NCBI GenBank assembly: GCA_902523065.1
Contig: CABYXZ010000002.1
Coordinates: forward strand, 248,001 to 312,000
From: an uncultured Marinoscillum sp.
GTDB taxonomy: Bacteria; Bacteroidota; Bacteroidia; Cytophagales; MED-G16
DNA length: 64,000 nt
Direction of reading: 5' to 3'
Shown: positions 9,016 to 17,993 of the stretch, in pieces
How the letters are laid out: every line of letters begins with the position of its first letter
How positions within the stretch are numbered: the stretch's first letter is position 1
The notes under the pieces: generated by a model
Database searches by the model: none
What the model saw: the letters and a program-made list of their open reading frames with translations, nothing else
Told to the model about the DNA's origin: nothing
Translations under genes and position numbers: made by a program

Positions 9016-9603
9016 TTATTTTTTAATAACACCAATCCCTAAATCAGTTATGTTAAAACCTATACCAATTTCTTTATTATCAAAATTTATAATGGATATC
9101 TTTCGGAGTAATTCTTTTTTAACAAGATTAGAAAAGGATCTACTGAGTGAAGCCTTAGATTTTTTAAAAAATTTACATTCTCCTCTAATTATACCTCTCT
9201 TGTGATTACCATCTTTTCTAATAAATTTTCTTTTTATTATCTCAAACTTTTTTCTGTTTTCACTTTTATTATTATAGATGTACATTCCATCATTAATATA
9301 CTTTTCCTTAGGGGTAATTTTAAAAAAATCAATTAGAGGTTCATAAAAATATATGTGAGCATGTGCGTTTGAATCTAATTCAATTGATCCGTATTCAGTG
9401 ATTGTCTCGAAATCTGCTTTCTTTTGATTTTTTATTTTAATAAGATCGGTAATTGATGAGTTTATTATGTCAATTTTTTCATCTTTTTGTTTATTTGATA
9501 AAACCTCTTTCTCGATTGCATCAGAATCAATAGATAAGTTTTCCAGTCTTTTATTTTTAAGACATTTTTTTAAGATTGACCTTTGAAGAGCGGATAAATA
9601 CAA
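9016..9603 (-). CDS. Hypothetical protein with winged-helix-like ends
   Basis: Not recognised. The 195-aa product is Lys-rich, with no signal peptide or membrane segment. The N-terminus (YLSALQRSILKKCL) and the C-terminus (KASLSRSFSNLVKKELL, then GIGFNITDLGI) resemble the first and recognition helices and wing of a winged helix, separated by about 110 unrelated residues. No ATG is available; TTG 9603 is the most plausible start. It lies between the TonB receptor and the cyclotransferase on the same strand, so it could be a regulator. Function is unproven. Confidence 0.55.
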   Translation of the reverse strand: MYLSALQRSILKKCLKNKRLENLSIDSDAIEKEVLSNKQKDEKIDIINSSITDLIKIKNQKKADFETITEYGSIELDSNAHAHIYFYEPLIDFFKITPKEKYINDGMYIYNNKSENRKKFEIIKRKFIRKDGNHKRGIIRGECKFFKKSKASLSRSFSNLVKKELLRKISIINFDNKEIGIGFNITDLGIGVIKK

Positions 9604-9641
9604 TATTATACTGTTATCGTATAAATGTATCTGAATTATAT

Positions 9642-12170
9642 TTAATTTCCAAAAATTGCACCTCCTCCTTCAAAATCTGATGAATCGAAGTTTCTTCCTC
9701 CGCCTCTTCTTTTATTTTGATTTATTCTGTACTGAAGAGATAATCTGAACTCCTGGGTTCTTCTCCAGGCAAACTCTCCTTTTGTGAAAAAGTTATCTCC
9801 TTCATTTCCTCCTCTTTCGTATCTTCTTAGTCTTGATTTAGTTAAGTCTCTAACTGTAAAACTAATTGTACCTCTTTTATCACTAAATATATCTTTAGAA
9901 AGACTTAGATCTAATCCATATGATGAAAGATTTTTTCCTTGAGGAGATTCAGATGGTCCCCTATAATCAAATGTTACTTGACCTTCTAACTTATTGTCAA
10001 ACATTTTTATGTTATTGCTTAATCTGGTTCTCCAGCTGTATGATTTGGAGTAGAAGTTTTGATTTTTATAACTTCCATCAGTTTCAGAATTAAAGAAATT
10101 GAAGGAACCAGATGTCCTCAACCACTTTGTTAAATCAACTGATCCGTTTACCTCAATTCCATATGCATTTGTAAAACCAAGGTTAACTGGTTTAAAAACT
10201 GAGTATCCGACATCGTTGACATCAAAAATTCTCTCAATCTCATCAGTAGTATATCTATAATATGTTCCAGCATATAGATTACCAGACTTGAACTCCTTTA
10301 GGAATCCTAACTCATAAGAATCAGTTAGTTCTGGCTCAAGAAATGGATTTCCTTCCCAATTGAATCTACCATCACTTAGACCCCAAAATGGATTCAGATC
10401 CCAAAATCTAGGTCTACGAAGTCTTTTACTGTAGCTTAATTGAAATGAGGTAGAGGTTGAAATTTCATAAGTGAAAAAAGCTGATGGAAACCAATTTGAA
10501 TATTTTAGGGAGGTTTCTCTATTGCTCTCTTGCATATATGCATAAAAGTCTGTGTCTTCATACCTTAAACCTAATTGATAAGAAATTTTTCCAGACTTGT
10601 TTCCCGCTTGAACGTAAAAAGCATTTACATCTTGATAGTAATCATAGATATTTGAAGGTGGTATGCTTCTCCACGTCTCGTCAAATAGTTGTTCTGCATA
10701 ATATTGGCTAGACATATTATCATATTCCCGTTTATACCCTAACTCAATTTTACCATTGTTGTTATTAAATGGATATGTGTAGTCTAGTCTTATACTCTGA
10801 TCATATCTTGTTCCCTCTTGAAATGATCTTTGACTAAGATCCCTGTTGGGTTCGTCATAGAAACTCGTATTATCTGAGTTATTATCACTCCATGATAAGT
10901 TTAATTTTATATTGTGTCCTCTCTTCTTGAAGTTTTTATTGTAGGAAAAACTATAACTCATGTTCTTATCTATATCATCAGAAGTCTCAAGTCTTTTGTT
11001 TCTTGAAATTTCATCTCTTGAACTATTATAATCTATGTACTTATTATTTTCTTCTGATTTCCTATCGCTTTGCCTAGTACCTATTGAAAAGGTAAATATA
11101 TTATTTCTATTTGGGAAAAAAGAAAAACCTGCTCTCCCACCAATAGACAAACTATTATTAAACCTATCTCTGTCAGCATAGGTTGAAAAAGTTGTATCTG
11201 TTAAATAGAAGTCAGAGTTACTAAAACCACCTCCCTTAGTTTCCCTCTGATTAGCATTTATAGAGGCAAATACTGAAAATTTTGATTTTCTATAATTGAA
11301 ATTCGTTGAAATTCCATTCTGAGTAGGGTAGCCTGTATTGATGTTAATAGAACCGTTTAACCCCTTAAGTCTTTCTTTTTTCAAAATTATATTTAATATA
11401 CCAGATGATCCCTCAGCACTGTATCTAGATGATGGATTTGTAATTATTTCTACTTTATCAATTTCATTACCCTGTAATTGTTTGAAAGCATTTGGACCAT
11501 CAAATCCCATCATACTTGCAGGTTTACCATCAATTAAAATCCTAACACTTTGTGAACCTCTTAGACTAATATTGCCTTCAATATCCAAGTCAATGGATGG
11601 AATGTTTTCAAGAATTTCTTCGGCTGTTCCACCTTTATTGCTCAAGTCTTTACCTACATTAAAGACTCTCTTATCTAATTTTAACTCTAAACTACTTTTT
11701 TCAGCTCTTACCGTTACACCTTCTAGATTCGTTGCATCAGTTTCTAGACTAATAACTTGTAGATCAACGTTTCTCTCCTCTCTTGTGAAAGGTATTTTAA
11801 TTTTTTTTGATTTGTAACCGACGTAATTAACAGACGCAAAAAGTTCTAGATTAGGCCTTTGTCCTGGCGTCATATTTCTATTTTCTCTAATCTTTTTCAT
11901 CATTTGCATTGGAGATATATCTATCTTAAACTTTCCGTTTTCATCAGTTATCCCACCAGAGATTAAAATAGAATCTACTGTCTCTATTGAAATTGTTGCA
12001 AAAGATAAATCGTTCGAAGTCTCTAAATCTATTAGTCTTCCTTTTACTGTCATATTTGGTTGCTGAAAACTTGATGTGCCACCTCTAGATTGTGACCAGT
12101 TTGATCTATTCTGAGCACATACAATAGTATTTGTGAATAAAAGAAGTAATATTATGTGCAGATTTTTCAT
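9642..12170 (-). CDS. TonB-dependent receptor-type outer membrane protein
   Basis: Outer-membrane beta-barrel receptor of 842 aa. A signal peptide (residues 1-19, ending IVCAQ) is followed by a CarboxypepD_reg-like domain (about 40-125), a plug-like domain (about 150-265, with LRGSQSVRILIDGKPA and GSSGILNIILKK), then a long Tyr/Asn/aromatic-rich barrel of the OMP_b-brl_3 type ending near the C-terminus in a Gly/Arg-rich tail. Such proteins import or bind large substrates, but no SusD partner is adjacent, so the substrate is unknown. I see no clear TonB box. Confidence 0.92.
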   Translation of the reverse strand: MKNLHIILLLLFTNTIVCAQNRSNWSQSRGGTSSFQQPNMTVKGRLIDLETSNDLSFATISIETVDSILISGGITDENGKFKIDISPMQMMKKIRENRNMTPGQRPNLELFASVNYVGYKSKKIKIPFTREERNVDLQVISLETDATNLEGVTVRAEKSSLELKLDKRVFNVGKDLSNKGGTAEEILENIPSIDLDIEGNISLRGSQSVRILIDGKPASMMGFDGPNAFKQLQGNEIDKVEIITNPSSRYSAEGSSGILNIILKKERLKGLNGSININTGYPTQNGISTNFNYRKSKFSVFASINANQRETKGGGFSNSDFYLTDTTFSTYADRDRFNNSLSIGGRAGFSFFPNRNNIFTFSIGTRQSDRKSEENNKYIDYNSSRDEISRNKRLETSDDIDKNMSYSFSYNKNFKKRGHNIKLNLSWSDNNSDNTSFYDEPNRDLSQRSFQEGTRYDQSIRLDYTYPFNNNNGKIELGYKREYDNMSSQYYAEQLFDETWRSIPPSNIYDYYQDVNAFYVQAGNKSGKISYQLGLRYEDTDFYAYMQESNRETSLKYSNWFPSAFFTYEISTSTSFQLSYSKRLRRPRFWDLNPFWGLSDGRFNWEGNPFLEPELTDSYELGFLKEFKSGNLYAGTYYRYTTDEIERIFDVNDVGYSVFKPVNLGFTNAYGIEVNGSVDLTKWLRTSGSFNFFNSETDGSYKNQNFYSKSYSWRTRLSNNIKMFDNKLEGQVTFDYRGPSESPQGKNLSSYGLDLSLSKDIFSDKRGTISFTVRDLTKSRLRRYERGGNEGDNFFTKGEFAWRRTQEFRLSLQYRINQNKRRGGGRNFDSSDFEGGGAIFGN

Positions 12171-12227
12171 GTTAAGATCTAGTGTCTATACGCAATTAGA
12201 TGTCATTAGTTTTTTAATCTTGCTCGG

Positions 12228-13535
12228 CTATGTACTGATTAAAATAATAAGAGATATAAATAAAATTGTTGATAGACTTTGAAAAACTGTCATAGTAGAG
12301 AAATATTTTAAACTGTTTTGAAGATTCATTTCAGATTTTTTGGATACAATCCAGAAGTAGGAGTCGTTTATGTGAGATATCATCATAGATCCAGCACCAA
12401 TAGATAATGTGACCATAACTATGTCAAAATTTGTAAAATTATATTTAGAAATAAGTGGAAAAATTAGAGAACTAGTTATTATCATAGCACTTGTACTTGA
12501 CCCTTGAGAAGTTTTCAATATAGTTCCAATAACATAGCATATCAAGCAAACACTTATCAGACTATTATTAATGGAATCAAAAAATAGGGGTAAAATTTCA
12601 ACAAGCTCTGAGTTTTTAATAATGTTACCAAAGGCACTTCCTGCAGATGTTAATAGAATAATTGGATAAAAATCTTTAAAACTATCAGTAATTATCCTTT
12701 TTTTGTTCTCGTAAACCTTAGGTAAAAAAAGGGACATGATTGCACCTACTAGAAGAGCAAAATTAGCGTTACTAAACCTTTTGATAAATCTAACCTCATC
12801 GTATGATAGATTTAAGCCAATTAATTCCGATAATGTGTTTACACTTATTATTAATAATGGAATAATTATTACTAAAAATGGTAATATTATTTTCTTGTAA
12901 TTAACATTAGAATTATAATCAATTTTTATTTTTTTTCTTTTTACCAATCTTGAAGCAAATAGTATTGATACTAAAGTCGCAGGAATACTAACTAAAAAAC
13001 CATATAATATCACATCGCCTATTAATTCAATTGAATTAAAATTATTAAGAATAGCTACGGGACCAGGGGTTGGGGGAATTAGATTATGAGATGAGTAAAG
13101 ACCACCAGCAAGTGATAAGTTTAAGCTATTTAGTGAATATGTAGCAGTTGAAGATATGGATTTTGTTAAACCGCTTAAAACTAAAAAAGCAGAATCACAA
13201 AAAACAACACTTCCAATAAATAATCCAATAATATTTAAAGAGGATAATGTTTTATTTTTAAAAGTATTAATAAGAATTTGACTGAAAATTATTAGAGAGG
13301 AACTTTTTTTTAGACACTGACCAATTACACAACTAAAAAATATAATTAGTCCAATTCCATAGAATGAGTTTAAAATCCCTTCAAATATAAATTTCAATAT
13401 GTCAATTGCATTAATTTCTAATAATAGTCCAAGAAAAAATGATACAATGAATAAACTTATGACAGGATGTATTTTATACTTAGCTGATAAAAGTATTATA
13501 AGTAATACTGAACCAAATAAGTATAAAAAAATCAT
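12228..13535 (-). CDS. GntP-family proton symporter (gluconate-type permease)
   Basis: Inner-membrane carboxylate transporter of 435 aa with about 12 hydrophobic segments. The family signature HNLIPPTPGPVAILNNF is present near residue 150, and a second half with GSAFG and SSTSAMIITSS mirrors it. GntP members carry gluconate or other hydroxy acids; no sugar-acid kinase lies nearby, so the substrate is open. The ATGA overlap with pyrB suggests co-transcription, an unusual partner. Confidence 0.88.
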   Translation of the reverse strand: MIFLYLFGSVLLIILLSAKYKIHPVISLFIVSFFLGLLLEINAIDILKFIFEGILNSFYGIGLIIFFSCVIGQCLKKSSSLIIFSQILINTFKNKTLSSLNIIGLFIGSVVFCDSAFLVLSGLTKSISSTATYSLNSLNLSLAGGLYSSHNLIPPTPGPVAILNNFNSIELIGDVILYGFLVSIPATLVSILFASRLVKRKKIKIDYNSNVNYKKIILPFLVIIIPLLIISVNTLSELIGLNLSYDEVRFIKRFSNANFALLVGAIMSLFLPKVYENKKRIITDSFKDFYPIILLTSAGSAFGNIIKNSELVEILPLFFDSINNSLISVCLICYVIGTILKTSQGSSTSAMIITSSLIFPLISKYNFTNFDIVMVTLSIGAGSMMISHINDSYFWIVSKKSEMNLQNSLKYFSTMTVFQSLSTILFISLIILIST

Positions 13536-14461
13536 GAAGAACGATGAAATGATAATAGATACATAATTGCCATTCTTACAGCAACACCATTTTCTACTTG
13601 ATCTAAGATGATTGACTTATTTGAATCTGCTACATCACTACTAATTTCAACCCCTCTATTTATTGGTCCAGGGTGCATTATAATTACATCTTTTTTTATC
13701 GAATCCAATAGTTCTTTATTTATTCCATAGTATAAGCTATATTCTCTTATTGATGGAAAATATTTTTCGTTTTGTCTTTCTAACTGTATTCTTAAAATAT
13801 TTGCTACATCGCACCATTCTAGTGCTTCTCTAACATTATTTCTAACTGATACTCCCATATCCTTAATGTATTTTGGCATTAAAGTTTTGGGACCGCAAAG
13901 CATAATTTGTGCTCCAAGTTTTTTTAGAAGATGAATATTTGATATGGCAACTCTGGAGTGAGATATGTCTCCAATAATTGCAATTTTTTTATTTTTAATA
14001 CTTCCTAATTTCTCAATTATTGAAAATGAATCAAGAAGAGCTTGTGTAGGATGTTCATTTGTCCCGTCTCCGGCATTTATGACTGGAATATCTATATTAT
14101 TAGCAACAAAATGAGGAGCTCCAGGATTGGGATGTCTCATTACAATCATATCTACTTTCATAACTAGTATATTATTAATTGTATCTAATAATGATTCTCC
14201 TTTTTTAACTGAGCTTACTGATGATGAGAAATTTATTACATCCGCAGAAAGTCTTTTCTGTGCAAGTTCAAATGATAGTTTTGTTCTTGTACTGTTTTCA
14301 AAAAAGATATTAGCTACGGTTAGATGTCTTAGTGAGGGAACCTTTTTTATTGGTCTTGACAGCACTTCTTTGAATTTTTTTGCTGTATCAAAAATTAAGT
14401 TTATTTCTTCTATAGATAGATCTCTTGTTCCTAGTATGTCCTTAGAATTCAAATTATTCAT
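13532..14461 (-). CDS. pyrB: Aspartate carbamoyltransferase catalytic chain
   Basis: Condenses carbamoyl phosphate with aspartate in UMP synthesis. The carbamoyl-phosphate loop STRT is at residues 57-60, HPTQ at 137-140, and the C-terminal HPGPINRGVE motif near 264. Length 309 aa matches the family; no pyrI is adjacent. It overlaps pyrR by 8 bp and gntP by 4 bp, so the three genes form one unit. Confidence 0.97.
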   Translation of the reverse strand: MNNLNSKDILGTRDLSIEEINLIFDTAKKFKEVLSRPIKKVPSLRHLTVANIFFENSTRTKLSFELAQKRLSADVINFSSSVSSVKKGESLLDTINNILVMKVDMIVMRHPNPGAPHFVANNIDIPVINAGDGTNEHPTQALLDSFSIIEKLGSIKNKKIAIIGDISHSRVAISNIHLLKKLGAQIMLCGPKTLMPKYIKDMGVSVRNNVREALEWCDVANILRIQLERQNEKYFPSIREYSLYYGINKELLDSIKKDVIIMHPGPINRGVEISSDVADSNKSIILDQVENGVAVRMAIMYLLSFHRSS

Positions 14462-15002
14462 TTGACTTATTTTTTATTATTATACTATCTTCCTCAAATC
14501 CTTGCTCAGTTAAATTAACCTCAACTCTCTCTGACGTTATAGTATTTAATTTTATACCGCAATAAGTAGGTTCAATGGGTATTTCTCTACTATAATACCT
14601 ATCAATTAAAACTAATAATTCAATTTTTTTTGGTCTTCCAAAGTTCATTATTCCTTCCATTGCTGATCTTACAGTTCTTCCAGTAAATAATACGTCATCA
14701 ACTATAACAACATCTTTACCATCAACTGAATCAGTTATTCTAGTCTCTCTTGCAGTAGGTACGTCATTGGATCTAAAGTCGTCTCTGTAGAAAGTAGTGT
14801 CTAAATAACCAGTATTTACTTCTTTAATTAAGTTTTTTTCTAATTTATATTTGATTCTTTCAAGGAAATATACCCCTCTTGGTTGTAATCCAACTAATAT
14901 AAAGTTTTCAACATTTTTGTGATTTTCAATAATTTGTTGACAGAGGCGATCTATTGTGATTTCTAACCTTTTACTATCAAATAGCTTAGAAATATTTGTC
15001 AT
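14454..15002 (-). CDS. pyrR: PyrR bifunctional pyrimidine regulator / uracil phosphoribosyltransferase
   Basis: Type I phosphoribosyltransferase fold with the PRPP loop VIVDDVLFTGRT at residues 99-110; 182 aa is typical of PyrR. In Gram-positive bacteria it binds pyr mRNA leaders. Here a TAnnTTTG -7 box sits only 7 nt before the ATG and pyrB overlaps the end of pyrR, so there is no leader or intercistronic space for an attenuator in this operon. It may act elsewhere or serve mainly as a UPRTase. Confidence 0.94.
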   Translation of the reverse strand: MTNISKLFDSKRLEITIDRLCQQIIENHKNVENFILVGLQPRGVYFLERIKYKLEKNLIKEVNTGYLDTTFYRDDFRSNDVPTARETRITDSVDGKDVVIVDDVLFTGRTVRSAMEGIMNFGRPKKIELLVLIDRYYSREIPIEPTYCGIKLNTITSERVEVNLTEQGFEEDSIIIKNKSNE

Positions 15003-15009
15003 TTATTTA

Positions 15010-15017
15010 CAAATATA
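15010..15017 (-). promoter_or_regulatory. -7 box of the pyrR promoter
   Basis: On the minus strand these bases read TATATTTG, an exact match to the Bacteroidota sigma-A consensus TAnnTTTG. Only 7 nt separate it from the pyrR ATG, predicting a leaderless or nearly leaderless mRNA. Confidence 0.6.
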
Positions 15018-15041
15018 GATTCATTTTCCAAATATTTTAAA

Positions 15042-16622
15042 CTAATCAATGATTTCAATTTTATTTATGAAGAAGACCCTTTTTCTATCATTATTAATTT
15101 TCTTTACGTTTTGAATTCCATAGGTTATAAATATCTTATTACCTAGATGATAAGTTCCCTCAGGATTAGTTTCAGTTTTGATTGTAGTTTCATTATCAAA
15201 AGTTTCTATATCATATGTATACTCTTTGTCCTCAGCTGCTATTTTATTGAAGTGTTTACTTATAAATATTTTTCCTTTGTTTACATAACTTGATAAATGA
15301 TAATCATTTCCAAATATGTATTCTATATATATTTTTTTTTCAAATGTTTGCAATTGATCAATCTTCTTAGCGTGAGTTTTAACTATTTCTCCATCATAGT
15401 CAAAAGATAAGATCATAAAGTAGTTATGGAGATAACCACCAAATCTTGGGTTTATTTTTCTATCATATGTTCCAGAGTATGTATTATAAAATGGGATATA
15501 TTGGTAATTACTGAAGCCATCATTATTATCATCTGACTTTAGTGATTCTATGGTTAATAAAATTTTATTATCGTATATTGATAATGAGTCTATGTAAAAC
15601 AACTCTCCAATTCTAAATTTACTTCTTTTTGTTTTTTTATAGTTAGTAAGAGTTGTTATGGAATTTAAATTTTCAAAAAGGTGAACTTTTTGACTTACTG
15701 CCATATTATTATCTAATTTATTGTATTGTACTCCAACTGATTCTCTAGATCTTTTGTTGCTAAGTATAGATATTGCGTATTTGTTTTCTAAAAATCTAGT
15801 TTCAATTACTGAGAAATCTTTATTTTCAATCCTTATTTTATCTCTTGAATTCCCATTCAAATCATAAATACTTCTGGAAATAACTTTTAATCCATTTGAA
15901 TTATCTTCAGATACTATTACACCGAAAGTTGATGAATTTATTTTATTGATTTTTAAAACATTTTTATCATAATTCATGAACTCATAGATATTATTGAGTT
16001 GATTATTATCAATATTATATATACTAATTAAATTTTTCGAATTATTTGTCTTTGATAGAAAAACAAAGTAATTCTTAAAGTATAATACTTTTTTCACCTC
16101 AAGGCTTAGAGGGAAATTCATTTCCTGATAAATGATATTTCCCTTTTGAGAAGAATATTTGATGATTAAATATTTTTTATCGTTAGAGTAATTCCTTTTG
16201 AAAAATAAATGGAAGTCACCTTTATATTCATCAATTTTATTTATAAAATATGATCTATCAAGTGATATGGTTGTGTCGTTTATAGATTGAAAATTATAAT
16301 CTAGCAGCTTTATATTCCATTTTAAATCTTTTTCACTTTCATTTTCTCTCAATAAAAAAATATGATCTTTACTTACTGATAAGTAATTATTCCTATTTAA
16401 AAAATCTATTTCAAATTCAATTCTCTTTTTTTGATCAATTATACTTTCTAAATTATCTTGAGACTTAAGATTTGAAAGTGTAAGTAAATTTGATATTAAT
16501 AAAAGGAATAAAGTATTGAAAATTTTAATTATCCGTTTATCATCTTTAGGTGATGTTGTTTTAACAACTCCTGTACCAAGGTTATTGAGGAAAAAGTTTC
16601 CAAATAGTGAGATACATTTCAT
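15042..16622 (-). CDS. Secreted protein of unknown function, beta-strand rich
   Basis: Not recognised. A hydrophobic stretch (IFNTLFLLLISNLLTL, about residues 35-50) followed by LKSQ looks like a signal peptide. The rest, roughly 470 residues, shows repeated short beta-rich units with Asn/Lys/Ser, as in beta-propellers, but no family motif. The ATG at 16622 places about 33 residues before the signal peptide and overlaps the divergent heptosyltransferase by 107 bp. The true start is probably nearer 16537, where only non-canonical codons exist. The start is therefore uncertain. Confidence 0.6.
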   Translation of the reverse strand: MKCISLFGNFFLNNLGTGVVKTTSPKDDKRIIKIFNTLFLLLISNLLTLSNLKSQDNLESIIDQKKRIEFEIDFLNRNNYLSVSKDHIFLLRENESEKDLKWNIKLLDYNFQSINDTTISLDRSYFINKIDEYKGDFHLFFKRNYSNDKKYLIIKYSSQKGNIIYQEMNFPLSLEVKKVLYFKNYFVFLSKTNNSKNLISIYNIDNNQLNNIYEFMNYDKNVLKINKINSSTFGVIVSEDNSNGLKVISRSIYDLNGNSRDKIRIENKDFSVIETRFLENKYAISILSNKRSRESVGVQYNKLDNNMAVSQKVHLFENLNSITTLTNYKKTKRSKFRIGELFYIDSLSIYDNKILLTIESLKSDDNNDGFSNYQYIPFYNTYSGTYDRKINPRFGGYLHNYFMILSFDYDGEIVKTHAKKIDQLQTFEKKIYIEYIFGNDYHLSSYVNKGKIFISKHFNKIAAEDKEYTYDIETFDNETTIKTETNPEGTYHLGNKIFITYGIQNVKKINNDRKRVFFINKIEIID

Positions 16623-17511
16623 AACAAAGTCTGAATACTCAGATATCTATATTAACAATAATAATGTAAATAAGGTTATTAATCTTGAGCAAAACTTAAA
16701 AAAAACAATCAAATTTTTAAAGTCTGAAAAGTATGATTTAGTTATTGACCTTCATAATAACTTAAGATCAAATGTTATAAAGTATTCATTATCAGTTAAA
16801 CATTTAACCTATAATAAACAGTCTTTTGCTAGATGGCTATTTTCAAATTTGAAGATTAAGTTAGTAATAAAGCATATTACTAAATCGTATATTGAAACGT
16901 TAAATAATCTTGATATTGAAGATGATGATAAAGGACTAGATCTTTTTTTACACGAGAAAGATTTATATGATATTAATAAGATGCCAATTGAATTCAGAAA
17001 TGGTTTCTATGTCCTTGTCCTTGGTGGAAAATATAAAACCAAAAGGTTACCTGTTGATAAATCGATTGAATTATGTGATAAGATAAATAGGCCTATTGTC
17101 CTTATTGGAGGAAAAAATGAATATTCTGATTCATTAAAAATTGAAAAATTTTTCAGAAGAGAAAAAGACGATGATGATGTTTCAGATATACTAAATAAGA
17201 GAACTACAATACACAATTTATGCGGTAAACTATCAATATTGGAGTCTGCATGGATTTTAAAATTATCAAATGTTGTTTATACAAATGACACTGGCTTTAT
17301 GCATATAGCATCTGCATTACAAAAGAAGGTGGTTTCTATTTTTGGTTCCACTCATCCTTCTTTAGGTTTTTTCCCTTATAAAACTAATTTCTATGTATAC
17401 CAAAATACTAATATTAGTTGTAGACCATGTACAAAAATTGGATTAAATAGATGTCCTGCAGGTCACTTTAAATGCATGAATGAGTTAAAATTTGATCATA
17501 TAATATTATGA
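16516..17511 (+). CDS. GT9-family heptosyltransferase-like glycosyltransferase
   Basis: ADP-heptose:LPS heptosyltransferase family (GT9, GT-B fold), acting on the lipopolysaccharide core at the inner face of the inner membrane. The canonical N-terminus MKILIIRLSSLGDVVLTTP begins at TTG 16516. The C-terminal donor site contains VLLGG-like VLIGGKNE and NDTGFMHIASAL, with a Cys cluster (SCRPCTKIGLNRCPAGHFKC) near the end. The donor sugar cannot be told from sequence. It overlaps the next gene by 4 bp and the 5' end of the divergent unknown gene. Confidence 0.9.
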   Translation: MKILIIRLSSLGDVVLTTPVPRLLRKKFPNSEIHFITKSEYSDIYINNNNVNKVINLEQNLKKTIKFLKSEKYDLVIDLHNNLRSNVIKYSLSVKHLTYNKQSFARWLFSNLKIKLVIKHITKSYIETLNNLDIEDDDKGLDLFLHEKDLYDINKMPIEFRNGFYVLVLGGKYKTKRLPVDKSIELCDKINRPIVLIGGKNEYSDSLKIEKFFRREKDDDDVSDILNKRTTIHNLCGKLSILESAWILKLSNVVYTNDTGFMHIASALQKKVVSIFGSTHPSLGFFPYKTNFYVYQNTNISCRPCTKIGLNRCPAGHFKCMNELKFDHIIL

Positions 17512-17993
17512 AAAAATTGATTGTTGTGAGACATTCAAAATCAAGCTGGAAAGATAGAAGCTTATCGGACTTTGATAGACCATTAAATAAAAGAGGAAAA
17601 AGAGATGGAAAAAAGATGTCTGAGTTTTTATCTAAATATATAAAATCTATAGACCTTTTACTTTGTAGTTCATCAAATAGAACCATCTTAACTTCAAAAT
17701 ATTATAAAGATTCATTACAAATCAAGAACTCAATTTTTACTGAAAGTCTTTATCATGCATCAAAAAAAGAAATTATTGAAAATTTCTATAGTATTGATTT
17801 TTCAGTAAATTCAATTTTACTAATTGGTCATAATCCTGGACTTACAGAATTTATAAACTTTTCAACTGATGAAAATCTTTTTAATTTACCGACAACTGGA
17901 ACGGTTATAATTGAATATCCTATTGAAAAGTGGATAGAATTAGAATACGTATCTGGTAAAGTAAAACTAATGAAATTCCCAAAACAGATTTAA
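17508..17993 (+). CDS. SixA-like histidine phosphatase
   Basis: Small phosphohistidine phosphatase of the histidine phosphatase (phosphoglycerate mutase-like) superfamily, 161 aa. The catalytic RHS is at residues 8-10 (VVRHSKSSWKD), the family segment DFDRPLNKRGKRDG at 21-34, and the second active-site histidine is in GHNPG at 107-111. The partner phosphoprotein is unknown. It is translationally coupled (ATGA) to the GT9 gene and convergent with hslU. Confidence 0.88.
   Translation: MKKLIVVRHSKSSWKDRSLSDFDRPLNKRGKRDGKKMSEFLSKYIKSIDLLLCSSSNRTILTSKYYKDSLQIKNSIFTESLYHASKKEIIENFYSIDFSVNSILLIGHNPGLTEFINFSTDENLFNLPTTGTVIIEYPIEKWIELEYVSGKVKLMKFPKQI

Noticed and set aside
11338-11817. 159-residue plus-strand ORF within the TonB receptor
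   Set aside because: Antisense to a conserved plug domain; no motif or promoter.
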